From positions 1-64,000 of the forward strand of contig JAILLQ010000037.1 of the NCBI GenBank assembly GCA_024693045.1: DNA of 64,000 nt, read 5' to 3'. Positions 25,663 to 35,899 of this stretch are shown here, in pieces (the stretch's first letter is position 1; the number at the start of each line of letters is the position of its first letter). The position numbers and the translations under genes are program-made. Origin of the DNA: Treponema sp. (GTDB lineage Bacteria > Spirochaetota > Spirochaetia > Treponematales > Treponemataceae). Under the pieces are notes generated by a model. It saw only the letters and a program-made list of their open reading frames with translations, was not told the origin of the DNA and made no database searches.

Positions 25663-27446
25663 TGAGCGGATATATATCAAAGGAAACAATTGACGCTGTA
25701 AACAATACAGTTGATATTGTCAGCATTATCGGAGAATACACAAAGTTAACTGCTAGAGGAAATGACTGGTGGGGTTGTTGTCCATTTCACGGAGAAAAAA
25801 CAGCTTCTTTTCATGTTGATGCAGATAAAAAGTTTTATCATTGTTTTGGCTGTGGTGCTGGTGGAAATGTAATAAAATTTGTAATGGAGCAGGAAAAGCT
25901 TTCTTTTGCTGAAGCTGTAGAACTTTTAGCAAAAAAAAGTGGGATAACTGTTAAGTATGAAGCAGGGTACAATCCTGATAAAGAAGATCCTAAAATAAAA
26001 CTTATTGACCAATATATCGAACTTTATACAAGAACCGGTTCTATGTTTCACTATCTTTTAACGGAAACGGAGCAGGGGAAAGGTGCTTTGAAATATATAA
26101 TGGACAGAGGCCTTAGCGAAGAAACTATAAAGAAATTTAAGCTGGGCTACGCACCAAAAGAAAGAAAGTGGTTAAAAGATTTTCTATTAAAAAAGAATTT
26201 TAGTCAGGAATTCCTTTCAAATTCTGGCCTTTTTAGTAAAAAATATCCTGATATCGCTTTTTTTTCAAACCGTTTAATTTTTCCTATTTTTAATCGTCAG
26301 GGGCAAATGGTAGCTTTTGGGGGCAGGCAATTAGATAATGATCCTAATAGCCCGAAATACCTGAACTCAGGTGATTTGCTTCAGTACAAAAAAGGCGAAA
26401 CTTTATATGCTTTTAATTTTGCAAAAAAAGCTATAAAGGAAAATAAAAAAGTTATTTTTTGCGAAGGGTATATGGACTGTATTGCCTACCATCAATGTGG
26501 TATTGAATATGCAGTAGCTCCCTTAGGAACATCTCTTACAGAAGATCAAATTAAAATAATAAAACCTTTTGTCGAAGAAGTTCTGCTGTCATTTGATTCA
26601 GATGGAGCGGGCCAGAAAGCAACCTTAAGAGCTATCTATATGTTAAGAAAAGCTTCTCTTTCTGTCAGAGTTATAAGAATTCAAGGTGGAAAAGACCCTG
26701 CTGAAATTATGCTAAATTTTGGCAAAGAAATATTGACGAATTCTGTTTCTAATGCTATATTGGATAGCGACTTTTTACTATCTAAACTAGGGAGAGAGTA
26801 TCCTATTGATACACCAGAAGGGAAAATTCGTGCTTCGCTTGAATATTTCCCTTATTTGGACTCCCTGCAGTCGGATATATTAAAAGAGTCTTGTCTGGAA
26901 CAGATGTGCCAGGCATTTAAGTTAAAGCCGGAGGCAGTAAAGAGGGATTATAATAATCGCGATCAAGCTCGAAACAGATTGAATATCCGGCAGCCAGATA
27001 AAAAAATCAGCCAGCCTATCAGAAGAAACCTAGAACTGGGCTGTATACTGGCAATAATAGCCGACCTGAACAAATATAACTTAATCCGAACAGAACTTTC
27101 ATCCGATGATTTTGATGACCCTTTCGCCAAGCAGCTTTTTACTATTTTGGAAGAATGCTTTAAAGCTGATTCTTTGACATTGTCAACGATTTTATCGCGT
27201 TGCGAGGACTCTCGATTGTCCAATATGGTTACAGCCTCATTATCTGAGGGAGAATACAGTATCAATACTGAAGAGACTATTCGAGATGCCGTAAAGAGAA
27301 TAAAAAGAAAATCTCTTGAAAAGCAGAGGGATAAAATAATGGAAAGAGTAAAAGATTTCCATTGTGTTACAGACAGTGATAGGGAAGAACTTTCTAAGTT
27401 GATTTCAGAAAAAGTTAATTTGGATAAAAGAATTAAAAGTTTATAA
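25662..27446 (+). CDS. dnaG: DNA primase, GTG start
   Basis: DnaG synthesises the RNA primers for replication. The 594-residue protein starts at GTG 25662 directly after mltG and shows the N-terminal zinc finger (CCPFHGEKTASFHV...HCFGCG), the RNA-polymerase core (NRLIFPIFNRQG, FGGRQLD), the TOPRIM motifs FCEGYMDCIA and SFDSDGAGQKA, and a variable C-terminal helicase-interaction domain. It lies in the mltG-dnaG-rpoD order, a variant of the macromolecular synthesis operon without rpsU. Confidence 0.96.
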   Translation: MSGYISKETIDAVNNTVDIVSIIGEYTKLTARGNDWWGCCPFHGEKTASFHVDADKKFYHCFGCGAGGNVIKFVMEQEKLSFAEAVELLAKKSGITVKYEAGYNPDKEDPKIKLIDQYIELYTRTGSMFHYLLTETEQGKGALKYIMDRGLSEETIKKFKLGYAPKERKWLKDFLLKKNFSQEFLSNSGLFSKKYPDIAFFSNRLIFPIFNRQGQMVAFGGRQLDNDPNSPKYLNSGDLLQYKKGETLYAFNFAKKAIKENKKVIFCEGYMDCIAYHQCGIEYAVAPLGTSLTEDQIKIIKPFVEEVLLSFDSDGAGQKATLRAIYMLRKASLSVRVIRIQGGKDPAEIMLNFGKEILTNSVSNAILDSDFLLSKLGREYPIDTPEGKIRASLEYFPYLDSLQSDILKESCLEQMCQAFKLKPEAVKRDYNNRDQARNRLNIRQPDKKISQPIRRNLELGCILAIIADLNKYNLIRTELSSDDFDDPFAKQLFTILEECFKADSLTLSTILSRCEDSRLSNMVTASLSEGEYSINTEETIRDAVKRIKRKSLEKQRDKIMERVKDFHCVTDSDREELSKLISEKVNLDKRIKSL

Positions 27447-27465
27447 AAAATAAGGTGAGTTTGAA

Positions 27466-29262
27466 ATGGATCAGGAATTAAATCCTTCAATTCAGAAAAT
27501 ATTGGACTATGCATCTGGTAAATCTGTAATTACTTACGATGAAGTTACTGTTCTTGTTGGACAGGACTTTATTAACTCTCCGGAATGGGAAACTGTTTTA
27601 CAACTTCTAGCCAAGAAAGAAATTCAGTTAGTAGAACCTGGAATCGAAGAAGAAGACGATGATGTCGGAGTCGAGGATGATGAAGATGAATCTTTAATGG
27701 ATTCAGATGATGAATCTGTTGATGATGAAGATCTTGAAAAAGATGATGATAAAGTTCGTCTTGTTAACGGAGATAAAGATTCTAATGTTGACGATCCGAT
27801 TCGCCTTTATCTTCGCGAAATAGGTAAAGAAAATCTTCTTACTGCTGAACAGGAAGTTACTCTTTCTAAAGAAATGGAAGACGGTAACAATATTATCAAG
27901 GAAGTTGTAATCAATTCTGGTATAATGATTCCAGAATTCTTTGACATTGCTTTAAAAGCCTTTACAAGAATAGACCAGCATGAACCTGGAAAAGCTCGTA
28001 AAGAAATTAACGAAGAAATGGCTGAAAAACGACGTCTCAAGAGTTGCTATGGGGAAATCATTAAGCCGGTTCTTCCTGAAATGAAACAGTATAAGCTTTT
28101 AAAGGATCAGATTTTTAAAACTGATCAGGTAAGCAAGATTTTTGCAGATCCTCAGCTTCTTGAACTTCGCAATAAAATTCATACTCAGCTTCAGAAAACA
28201 GACATTCAGACAGAAGAATTAGATAAATTCACATCAAAATTCCTTGAGGCAACTAAAAAAATTGAAGAATATCGCCAGAAGCAGGAAAAGAAAATGAAGG
28301 AACTTCGCATTTCAAATGCAAGTGAACTTCGTATGCTGGGACGAAGAATTTCTATGCGTTCTGAAGCAACAAAAATAGAAGAAGAACTCAATATGTCAAC
28401 AGATGATATCCGTGATATTTATACACAGATTCAAAAAATTGACAGAAAGTTAAATCGTCTCGAATTTGAGTTTGAAAATACAATCGATGAAATTCAGGAA
28501 AAAGCAAAAGAAATTCGTCGTGGTGCAAAGATGATGGAAAAGGCAAAAAACCGCCTTATCAATGCAAACCTGCGTCTTGTAGTTTCTATTGCAAAAAAAT
28601 ATACAAACCGCGGTTTACAGTTCTTTGATTTGGTTCAGGAAGGTAACATCGGTCTTATAAAAGCTGTAGAGAAGTTTGAATATCGTAAGGGATTCAAATT
28701 TTCAACCTATGCGACATGGTGGATTAGACAAGCAATTACTCGTTCAATTTCTGACCAGGCAAGAACTATTCGTGTACCAGTTCACATGATTGAGCAGATT
28801 AATAAAGTTGTTCGTGAAAGTCGTCAGCTTATGCAGAAACTTGGTCGTGAACCTACTGATGAAGAAATTGCACAGCAGCTGGGTTGGCCTTTAGCAAGAG
28901 TAAAACAGGTAAAAAATGTTGCTCGAGAACCTATTTCTTTGGAAACTCCAATAGGAGAAGAAGAAGATTCTTCACTGGGAGACTTCATCGAAGATAAGGA
29001 AGTTGAAAATCCTGCAACACAGACTTCTTACAAACTTCTTCAGGAACAACTTAGACAAGTTCTTGGAACTTTGCCTCCACGAGAACAGGAAGTTTTGAAG
29101 ATGCGTTTCGGTTTGGACGATGGTTATTCGCTTACTCTTGAGGAAGTTGGACTATACTTCAATGTAACAAGGGAACGAATCCGACAGATTGAAGCTAAAG
29201 CCCTTCGAAGACTTCGCCATCCTCGCAGAGCAAATGGTCTTAGAGATTTTGTTGAAACCTAG
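27466..29262 (+). CDS. rpoD: Primary sigma factor (sigma-70)
   Basis: The 598-residue protein is the housekeeping sigma factor. It has region 1.1, a very acidic linker (about 63-105), [12 protein letters not shown] (region 1.2), a non-conserved region of about 240 residues, then region 2 with the -10 binding helix ([20 protein letters not shown]), region 3 and region 4 with the -35 helix-turn-helix ([29 protein letters not shown]). AAGGTGA precedes ATG 27466. The numerous TTGAC(N)-TATAAT sites in this window fit its expected specificity. Confidence 0.97.
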   Translation: MDQELNPSIQKILDYASGKSVITYDEVTVLVGQDFINSPEWETVLQLLAKKEIQLVEPGIEEEDDDVGVEDDEDESLMDSDDESVDDEDLEKDDDKVRLVNGDKDSNVDDPIRLYLREIGKENLLTAEQEVTLSKEMEDGNNIIKEVVINSGIMIPEFFDIALKAFTRIDQHEPGKARKEINEEMAEKRRLKSCYGEIIKPVLPEMKQYKLLKDQIFKTDQVSKIFADPQLLELRNKIHTQLQKTDIQTEELDKFTSKFLEATKKIEEYRQKQEKKMKELRISNASELRMLGRRISMRSEATKIEEELNMSTDDIRDIYTQIQKIDRKLNRLEFEFENTIDEIQEKAKEIRRGAKMMEKAKNRLINANLRLVVSIAKKYTNRGLQFFDLVQEGNIGLIKAVEKFEYRKGFKFSTYATWWIRQAITRSISDQARTIRVPVHMIEQINKVVRESRQLMQKLGREPTDEEIAQQLGWPLARVKQVKNVAREPISLETPIGEEEDSSLGDFIEDKEVENPATQTSYKLLQEQLRQVLGTLPPREQEVLKMRFGLDDGYSLTLEEVGLYFNVTRERIRQIEAKALRRLRHPRRANGLRDFVET

Positions 29263-29275
29263 TTTTTTATCTTTA

Positions 29276-29304
29276 TAGACAGAAAACTGTATTTAAGATA
29301 ATAT
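29276..29304 (+). promoter_or_regulatory. Possible promoter of the zinc-ribbon gene and rnpB
   Basis: TAGACA (29276-29281) and TAATAT (29299-29304) are 17 bases apart in the short rpoD/29334 gap. A transcript from here would also cover rnpB. Confidence 0.5.
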
Positions 29305-29333
29305 TTTACTAATTTACATATAAGGAATATGAA

Positions 29334-30224
29334 ATGGAAACTATTGAGATTTTTGACAGACTAAAAAGTCTTCAAGTTATTCTTGGAAGAAAGTATGAAC
29401 TTGAATCAAAAATTGAAGAAGCTCCTAAACAATTGAGCTCTCAGGATGAACTTCTTTCTCGAATGAAAAAAGAATTCATTGAAAAAAACAAATCTTATGA
29501 AGAAGTTAAAGAAAAAGTAGCTCAGATAAAAACAGAACTTGATGCTTGTATTAAACTTCGTGAAGACAGCGAAAAAGCAATGGACAACATTACTACAAAT
29601 CGTGAATTTGAAGTTCTTAGCAAGCAGATTTCTGATGCTTCCGACAAAGAAGCTAATTTGAGAAAAGACCTTCAAAAAGCAGAAGGTAGTCTTCTTGAAT
29701 TAAATGATTCTATGAAAACAATGGAATCAATGATTAATTCTCAGGAAAGCGATTTTAATGCTAGTAAAGCAACTTTGGATTCAGAAATGAATTCATATAA
29801 AGAAGAACTTGCTGGATTAAAGGTAAAGGAAGAAGAAATTACACCTGGTCTTGATCAGGAAATACTTTTTAAATTCCAAAGAATTATCCAGAGAAATGCA
29901 GAAGGTATCGTTGCTGTTAAAAACGGAGTTTGTACTGGTTGTCACATGATTTTGCCAGCTCAGTTTGCAAATGAAGTTCGTGATGGTAGTGAAATCTTGT
30001 TCTGTCCATATTGTAGCCGTATTCTTTTCTATGAAAAGGGAGATGATGAAGAAGAAAAAGCATTCTTCAATGCATCAGGCAGCTTGGCAGACTTTGAAGA
30101 CGATTTCGGCGATGACGACTACGATGATGATTCTGATGATTACGATGTTGATGAAAACTCAGATGATATGTCTGACGATCAGGATGATGAAGACATCGAT
30201 GAATCAGATGATTCTGAAAACTAG
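29334..30224 (+). CDS. Coiled-coil protein with C4 zinc ribbon (DUF164 type) and acidic tail
   Basis: Residues 1-170 form a long charged coiled coil, followed by a C4 zinc ribbon (CTGCHMILPAQ...FCPYCSRILFYE at about 202-237), the arrangement of the DUF164/CT398 family, often encoded near rpoD or flagellar genes and linked to transcription or flagellar export in other bacteria. The last 55 residues are an almost pure Asp/Glu/Ser tail. AAGGA lies upstream of the ATG. Its exact role is unknown; binding to RNA polymerase or sigma is an inference from context. Confidence 0.8.
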   Translation: METIEIFDRLKSLQVILGRKYELESKIEEAPKQLSSQDELLSRMKKEFIEKNKSYEEVKEKVAQIKTELDACIKLREDSEKAMDNITTNREFEVLSKQISDASDKEANLRKDLQKAEGSLLELNDSMKTMESMINSQESDFNASKATLDSEMNSYKEELAGLKVKEEEITPGLDQEILFKFQRIIQRNAEGIVAVKNGVCTGCHMILPAQFANEVRDGSEILFCPYCSRILFYEKGDDEEEKAFFNASGSLADFEDDFGDDDYDDDSDDYDVDENSDDMSDDQDDEDIDESDDSEN

Positions 30225-30232
30225 GAATTAAT

Positions 30233-30622
30233 GCAGACAGGACTTAACCGCTCTTTATTTTCTGATGATAGAAAGGGAAAGGGAGGAAAGTCCGGGCTCC
30301 TTCGGAAAAGACGCCGGATAATTACCGGGCGAAAAAAGGTAGATGCAGATATTCTGTATATCCCTTCTTTTTGACAGATAGCGCAACAGAAATAAACCGC
30401 CTGCCTTGCAGGTAAGGGTGAAAAGGTGATGTAAGAGACCACCGTGTTTCTGGTAACAGAAATAGCTATGCAAGCCTCGTCTGGAGCAAAATTAAGCAAA
30501 AGTTTGGTATTCCGACCTTATACTTTGGGTAAATTGCTAAAGTCATTCAGTAATGAATGATTCGGATAGATGGTTAAGTATTGTTTACAATACGACAGAA
30601 CTCGGCTTATTGTCCTGTCTGC
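30233..30622 (+). ncRNA. rnpB: RNase P RNA (class A)
   Basis: The catalytic RNA of RNase P, which matures tRNA 5' ends. The universally conserved blocks are present: GAGGAAAGTCCGGGCTCC, the ACAGAAATAAACCGCC and GGTAAGGGTGAAAAGGTG core, AGAGACCACCG, and the 3' ACGACAGAACTCGGCTTATTG. P1 is an eleven-pair helix formed by GCAGACAGGAC and GTCCTGTCTGC at the ends, which fixes the boundaries. It starts 8 bases after the zinc-ribbon gene with no clear promoter of its own. A short T run follows P1. Confidence 0.96.
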
Positions 30623-30636
30623 TTTTATAAAAAAAG

Positions 30637-31578
30637 ATGGAAAAGAGTAATATAGTAAGACGGAAGTCAAATTATCTAAAAAAAATAATTATCACCTTTT
30701 TATCAATCTCTGTTCTTATTATAGCAGTATTATTTCTTTCAAAACTAATCAATAAAAATTCACAAACCAGAGTTTCAGCTTCGGATGTAGTAAAAGCCTG
30801 GTCAATATATGATTACGAAGAAGTTTATAATCTTTCTTCTGTGCTATTAGAAAAAAATCCTATTAATAATTTAGCTTTGATTTATCACGGATATGCTTCA
30901 TTTTATTTGGCACTAGCCCAATTAGATGCAACTTCGAGCCAGAATTATCTGGATGAAGCAATAAACTGTCTTAGAATTGCTTTATACGATTCAAAAAATA
31001 AAAATAGACCTCAAATCGAATACATTTTAGGAAAATCCTATTTCTATAAAAATACAGTATCTTCTTATTATTACGCTGATTCTGCAATCAATTATTTAAA
31101 CAGTGCAAAAGAGCACGGCTACAAGGCCGATGATATTTATGAATATCTGGGCTTGAGTTATGCTGCACTTAATATGACGATGGAAAGTATTTCTGCTTTT
31201 ACAGAGGCTCTGCTTGTAAGAGAATCTTTTTCTTTACTTCTTTCTATAGGTGAGCAGTATTATAAACTGGGACAGTACAATATTGCTCGTCAATATTTAT
31301 TTCGTATCATAAATGAATGCAAGGATGATGGACTTTTAAATAAAAGTTTAAATCTTCTTGGTTCAATTTTTATAGAAGAAAAGAATTATTCAGAAGCAAA
31401 GAAAACTTTTGAATCAATTTTGCAAAAAAATCAAAATTCTGCTGACGCATACTATGGTCTTGGTGTAATATATGAAAAGCAGGGCGATTTAGTAAAAGCT
31501 AGAGCAGAATGGAGAAAAGCCTTGAAATTGAATGTTAATCATTCAGAAGCAATGGCTAAATTTACAGCATATAATTAA
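30637..31578 (+). CDS. Membrane-anchored TPR protein
   Basis: The 313-residue protein has an N-terminal membrane helix (about 14-36) followed by tetratricopeptide repeats, best seen at IYEYLGLSYAALNMTMESISAF, LNLLGSIFIEEKNYSEAKKTF and AYYGLGVIYEKQGDLVKARAEW. The domain should face the periplasm and act as a protein-binding scaffold. It is 21 bases before mreB and in the same direction, so a role in wall elongation is plausible. No catalytic motif is visible. Confidence 0.8.
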   Translation: MEKSNIVRRKSNYLKKIIITFLSISVLIIAVLFLSKLINKNSQTRVSASDVVKAWSIYDYEEVYNLSSVLLEKNPINNLALIYHGYASFYLALAQLDATSSQNYLDEAINCLRIALYDSKNKNRPQIEYILGKSYFYKNTVSSYYYADSAINYLNSAKEHGYKADDIYEYLGLSYAALNMTMESISAFTEALLVRESFSLLLSIGEQYYKLGQYNIARQYLFRIINECKDDGLLNKSLNLLGSIFIEEKNYSEAKKTFESILQKNQNSADAYYGLGVIYEKQGDLVKARAEWRKALKLNVNHSEAMAKFTAYN

Positions 31579-31599
31579 TTTAAAAATCCGGGAGGATTT

Positions 31600-32637
31600 A
31601 TGGGATTTTTTGATAGATTTTCGACTGATATTGGTATTGATCTTGGAACTTGTAACACATTGATTTATGTTCGTGGCAAAGGAATTGTTGTTGACGAACC
31701 ATCTGTTGTTGCAGTTGAAAAAGGAACAAAAAGAATTCTTGCAGTAGGTGCAGAAGCAAAAAATATGCTTGAAAAAACACCTAGTAATATTATTGCAATT
31801 AGACCTCTTTCTGATGGTGTTATTTCTGATATAGACAGCACAGAAAGAATGATTAAATATTTTATTCAAAAAATTACACCTCGACATCAGTTATTTAAAT
31901 CAACTCGTATGAAAATTGGTATTCCTTCATGTATTACTGATGTAGAAAGACGCGCTGTAATTGAAGCAGCTTTGAAAGCTGGCGCAAAGGAAGTTGAAGT
32001 TATTGCAGAGTCTTTGGCTGCCGCTATCGGAGCTAAAATTCCAATTTACGAACCAGCAGGTCATATGGTTTGCGACATTGGTGGTGGTACTGCAGAAGTT
32101 TCTGTAATTTCACTTGGTGGAATGGTAGTAACTAGTTCAATTCGCGTAGGTGGTGATAAATTTAACGATGCTCTTGTAAAACATGTTAAGAGTGTTCATA
32201 ACCTTATCATCGGTCACCAGGCTGCAGAAAGACTTAAGATTCAGATTGGAAATGCAACTCCAGACAAGACAATCGAAAAAATGGAACTTAAAGGTACTGA
32301 TGCTATAACAGGTCTTCCAAGACGACTTGAAATTGATAGTGTTGAAGTTCGAGAAGCATTAAAAGAACCTGTCAAAATGATTGTCGAAGAAATTAAAAAT
32401 GTAATCAGCCAGACACCGCCAGAGCTTGCTTCAGATATTATCGATCGTGGTATCGTAATGACCGGTGGTGGATCAATGTTAAAAGGTCTTCCAAAACTTA
32501 TTTCAAAAGAAACTGGAGTTCCTGTAATTCTTGTTGAAAATCCACTTGAATGTGTAGCTTTGGGAGCTGGAGAAGCATTCGAATTATTTAGAGATATGTC
32601 ATCTGACCGCTCAGTATACGATAGTTTGAACGACTAG
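31600..32637 (+). CDS. mreB: Rod-shape-determining actin homologue MreB
   Basis: MreB forms membrane-bound filaments that guide lateral peptidoglycan synthesis. The 345-residue protein has the amphipathic N-terminus GFFDRF, phosphate 1 loop DIGIDLGTCNTLIY, CDIGGGTAEVSVISLGG (phosphate 2) and TGGGSMLKGLPKLI (adenosine site). GGGAGGA precedes the ATG. First of the mreBCD-pbp2-rodA cluster. Confidence 0.97.
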   Translation: MGFFDRFSTDIGIDLGTCNTLIYVRGKGIVVDEPSVVAVEKGTKRILAVGAEAKNMLEKTPSNIIAIRPLSDGVISDIDSTERMIKYFIQKITPRHQLFKSTRMKIGIPSCITDVERRAVIEAALKAGAKEVEVIAESLAAAIGAKIPIYEPAGHMVCDIGGGTAEVSVISLGGMVVTSSIRVGGDKFNDALVKHVKSVHNLIIGHQAAERLKIQIGNATPDKTIEKMELKGTDAITGLPRRLEIDSVEVREALKEPVKMIVEEIKNVISQTPPELASDIIDRGIVMTGGGSMLKGLPKLISKETGVPVILVENPLECVALGAGEAFELFRDMSSDRSVYDSLND

Positions 32638-32641
32638 TATT

Positions 32642-33508
32642 ATGGCTGCAAATAATAGATTTTCTTTTAAGCTACCTGAATTTCTCTTAGTTTTATTCAT
32701 AATTTTTTCCGGAATTATGCTTACTTTTAGTTCCGGTAGTTTTGTATTGAACTTTAAAAATATTGGATTTTCAATACTAGGTGGATTTCAGAACATAACT
32801 CATTCTGTCGTTTTTGGTATTGGGTCTTCTTTTGATGCTGTTAGGGAACTTTCTCAGTTACGAAAGGATTACGAGGAACTTACAAAGAAGCTTTCCGATT
32901 ACGAACAGATGCGTCGTTCTAATGCTGATATCCGTAAGGAAAATGAACGCTTAAAAGAACAGTTGGGTTTTACAAACTCAATGGAAGAAAAGAACTATCC
33001 TGCTAGAATTATAGCTAGGGATAGTGATAATCTTTATGCATCTCTTACAATTGATAAGGGAAGTGTTCATGGTATTAAGAAAAACATGCCAGTTATCGCC
33101 TATCAGAATGGTAATTCAGGCCTAGTTGGTAAAGTTGTTCAGGTTGGTGCTTTTAACAGTCTTGTTATGCCAATTTATAACCTAAACTGCACAGTATCTT
33201 GTAGAATACAGAATACACGAGATTTAGGTCTAGTTACCGGAAACGGCAATTCTGAAGCAGCCTTAAAATTACAGTACATTCGTAAAAGAGTTTTAGAAGA
33301 TTTACACTATGGTGATATTGTTGTAACTTCCGGAGAAAACAATAACTATATGAATGATATCGCTGTAGGAACAATTTCTAAAATTACAACAGTAACTTAT
33401 AACTCTCTCCTGGATATTGAATTAACTCCGGTAATAGATTTTTCTAGACTGGAAAATGTAGTTGTTGTAAACATGAGGGAAATCAACGAGGAAAAAAGTA
33501 GGAAATGA
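32642..33508 (+). CDS. mreC: Rod-shape-determining protein MreC
   Basis: MreC links MreB to the periplasmic synthases. This 288-residue protein has an N-terminal membrane helix (about 12-32), a coiled coil (about 65-110) and the two beta-domains with YPARIIARDSDNLYASLTIDKGS and VITTS-like VVTSGENNNYMNDIAVGTI. It begins 4 bases after mreB without a good ribosome site, so it is probably coupled to mreB translation. Confidence 0.93.
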   Translation: MAANNRFSFKLPEFLLVLFIIFSGIMLTFSSGSFVLNFKNIGFSILGGFQNITHSVVFGIGSSFDAVRELSQLRKDYEELTKKLSDYEQMRRSNADIRKENERLKEQLGFTNSMEEKNYPARIIARDSDNLYASLTIDKGSVHGIKKNMPVIAYQNGNSGLVGKVVQVGAFNSLVMPIYNLNCTVSCRIQNTRDLGLVTGNGNSEAALKLQYIRKRVLEDLHYGDIVVTSGENNNYMNDIAVGTISKITTVTYNSLLDIELTPVIDFSRLENVVVVNMREINEEKSRK

Positions 33509-34011
33509 CAAAATCAATATTTTTTTCTGTAATAATTTTATTAGTAATAAGTGTTTTCGATTCTGCAATTCTTTCTAATATTACTTTTTTGCCAGCCGTT
33601 CCAGATTTTCTTATGCTGGCCGTAATTTATATGTCATTGAAGAACGGAAGAGGTTATGGAACTACAGTTGGATTTATTTCAGGCTTGTTCTGGGATTCTC
33701 TAACCGGCTGTCCCTTTGGTTTTAATTGTCTTTTAAGATCTCTTCTTGGTTATTTCCCAGGTTTTTTCTCTAAAACTATAAATTATTCAGGCTTTTTTAT
33801 CCCAGCAGCCTTTGGACTTTTGGCAACTATATCAAAAATTTTTGCAACATGGATAATTTCATTATTTTATCCAAACTTAATTGTTAATTATGACATTTTA
33901 AGTTTTTCTTTACTCTTCGAATTATTGTGCAATACTTTCTTAGCTCCTTTAGTTTTCAAAATTCTTGGTTATTTTTCTAAGTATTTTACTTTAAATGATG
34001 GAGAAATATAA
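33505..34011 (+). CDS. mreD: Rod-shape-determining protein MreD
   Basis: A 168-residue, nearly all-hydrophobic protein with five or six membrane helices and the MreD-type segment PDFLMLAVIYMSLKNGRGYGTTVGFISGLFWDSLTG. It overlaps mreC by four bases (ATGA) and pbp2 by one. It is a membrane partner in the elongasome. Confidence 0.9.
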   Translation: MTKSIFFSVIILLVISVFDSAILSNITFLPAVPDFLMLAVIYMSLKNGRGYGTTVGFISGLFWDSLTGCPFGFNCLLRSLLGYFPGFFSKTINYSGFFIPAAFGLLATISKIFATWIISLFYPNLIVNYDILSFSLLFELLCNTFLAPLVFKILGYFSKYFTLNDGEI

Positions 34012-35894
34012 TGTCTTTTAGAAATACTCGTTCAGCTCGAAACTCATCAATTGATAGAAACACCCGAGTTTTGTTTTTAGCGGTATTTTTGACATTTTCT
34101 TTTGCATTTTATTTATATAAACTTTTTTCCTTGCAAATTGTTCAGGGTAATGAATATCGATCAAAATCAAAAACTATTTCAAGTCAAGTTAATACAATTC
34201 CTGCTCAGAGGGGAGAAATTTTTGACAGAAATGCAAAACTCCCAATGGTAATTAACACAGAATCTTTTGCTGTTGAAATTACACCTGGAGAAATTCCTTC
34301 TGGACATTATGATACTGTTGCGACAAAACTTGCATCAATGCTTGGAATTTCAAAATTCGACATCGATAAAAAAGTTCCTTCTTCAATAAGAAGATCTTAT
34401 ACAACAATTCAAATCCGTTCAAATGTACCTTTTTCTGTGATTTCAAATATTGCAGAAAATAAAACTGATTTACCAGGAGTTTCATGGGTATCCAAGCCTA
34501 TTAGAAACTATGTTGAAACAGGTTCTCTTTCTCACGTAATTGGTTATGTTGGTGATATTACAAAAGAAGAAATGAACGTTATGTTCAACAAAGGATACAC
34601 CCGCAAAAGTATTGTTGGTAAAACAGGCATTGAAAAACAATATGACTCCCTTTTACAGGGGATTCCTGGGCAGGAAAGCCGAACTGTAGATGTAAGAGGC
34701 CGTATTATTTCTGATACTCCTATTATTACTCCACCTCAGATGGGAAAGAATCTGGTTCTTACAATTGATTCAGATATTCAAAAACTTGCAGAAAAAACTT
34801 TAGGAAACCGAGTAGGGGCAGTTGTAGTCTTAAAGCCTTCTAATGGTGAAATTCTTGCAATGGTATCCTACCCATATTATGACGCAAATATCTTTAACAC
34901 CGATGAAGCCGGTGAATATTACCAGACTTTAATCGAAGATGAAAAAAATCAGCCTTTAGTAAACCGTGTTGTTAATGCGGTTTATCCACCAGCTTCGACA
35001 TTCAAAATAATTATGAGTGCTGCCATGCTCCAGGAAGATGTATTTCCTATCAACAAAAAAATTGAATGTAAGGGATACCTACGATATGGTGGACGAGTAT
35101 TCCATTGCCACGTTCATGCTCCCGGTCATGGCTGGCTGGATATGAATGGTGGTTTAGGGCAGTCCTGTGACGTATATTACTGGACTATTGGTCGAGATTA
35201 TCTAGGAATAAGTAAAATTGCTGCCTATGCAAAAGAGTTTGGATTTGGTCAAAGCGCTCAAATTGACCTTCCTAGCCAGCAAACAGGTTTCGTTCCTACT
35301 GCAGAATGGAAGGAACGCCGCTATCATGAAAAGTGGCTTGGTGGTGATACTATGTCTGCTTCAATCGGGCAGGGCTACATGCTTGCAACACCTTTACAGG
35401 TTGCAAATATGGCTGCCATGGTAACTAATGAAGGTATAATTTACAAACCTCACTTATTAAAAGAGGTTAGAAATCCAGTTACTAACGAAAAAGAAAAAGA
35501 AATTGAACGAGAAGTTTTGTTCAAATCGAATATTTCACCTGAAGTGTGGAAAAAGGTAAAAGAAGCTATGCTTTTTACCATTACTGACGGTACACCTCAG
35601 TATCCTATGCACAATAAGATTGTACAGGCAGCCGGAAAAACAGGTACAGCCGAAGTAGCTCCATACAAAACCAGCTGGCACTCCTGGATGGTAGCTTATG
35701 CTCCTTATGATGCTCCTGTTGAAGATCAGGTGGTTGTAGCGACTATTGTCGAAGCCTGTAACCCATGGGAATGGTGGTCTCCTTACGCAACAAATATTAT
35801 TCTTCAGGGAATATTTGCAAAACAGACTTACGAAGAAGCTGTACAGGCCCTTGGATTCAATTATCTTATGAAAAATCGAGCAAGACAGGAGTAG
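34011..35894 (+). CDS. mrdA: Penicillin-binding protein 2 (transpeptidase)
   Basis: PBP2 is the class B transpeptidase of cell elongation. The 627-residue protein has an N-terminal membrane helix (about 24-44), the dimerisation domain starting at IPAQRGEIFDRN, and the transpeptidase motifs S-T-F-K (in YPPASTFKIIM), S-C-D and K-T-G (AAGKTGTAEV). Downstream rodA encodes its glycosyltransferase partner. Overlap TAATG with mreD. Confidence 0.96.
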   Translation: MSFRNTRSARNSSIDRNTRVLFLAVFLTFSFAFYLYKLFSLQIVQGNEYRSKSKTISSQVNTIPAQRGEIFDRNAKLPMVINTESFAVEITPGEIPSGHYDTVATKLASMLGISKFDIDKKVPSSIRRSYTTIQIRSNVPFSVISNIAENKTDLPGVSWVSKPIRNYVETGSLSHVIGYVGDITKEEMNVMFNKGYTRKSIVGKTGIEKQYDSLLQGIPGQESRTVDVRGRIISDTPIITPPQMGKNLVLTIDSDIQKLAEKTLGNRVGAVVVLKPSNGEILAMVSYPYYDANIFNTDEAGEYYQTLIEDEKNQPLVNRVVNAVYPPASTFKIIMSAAMLQEDVFPINKKIECKGYLRYGGRVFHCHVHAPGHGWLDMNGGLGQSCDVYYWTIGRDYLGISKIAAYAKEFGFGQSAQIDLPSQQTGFVPTAEWKERRYHEKWLGGDTMSASIGQGYMLATPLQVANMAAMVTNEGIIYKPHLLKEVRNPVTNEKEKEIEREVLFKSNISPEVWKKVKEAMLFTITDGTPQYPMHNKIVQAAGKTGTAEVAPYKTSWHSWMVAYAPYDAPVEDQVVVATIVEACNPWEWWSPYATNIILQGIFAKQTYEEAVQALGFNYLMKNRARQE

Positions 35895-35899
35895 AGGAT

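Noticed and set aside
26963-27514. 183-codon minus-strand frame across dnaG and rpoD start
   Set aside because: It is antisense to two well-conserved genes and has no domain or start signal; a shadow of A/T-rich coding.
27660-27780. Frame error in the acidic linker of rpoD
   Set aside because: The GAT/GAA-rich stretch is low-complexity but in frame, and acidic linkers between regions 1.1 and 1.2 are normal in primary sigma factors.
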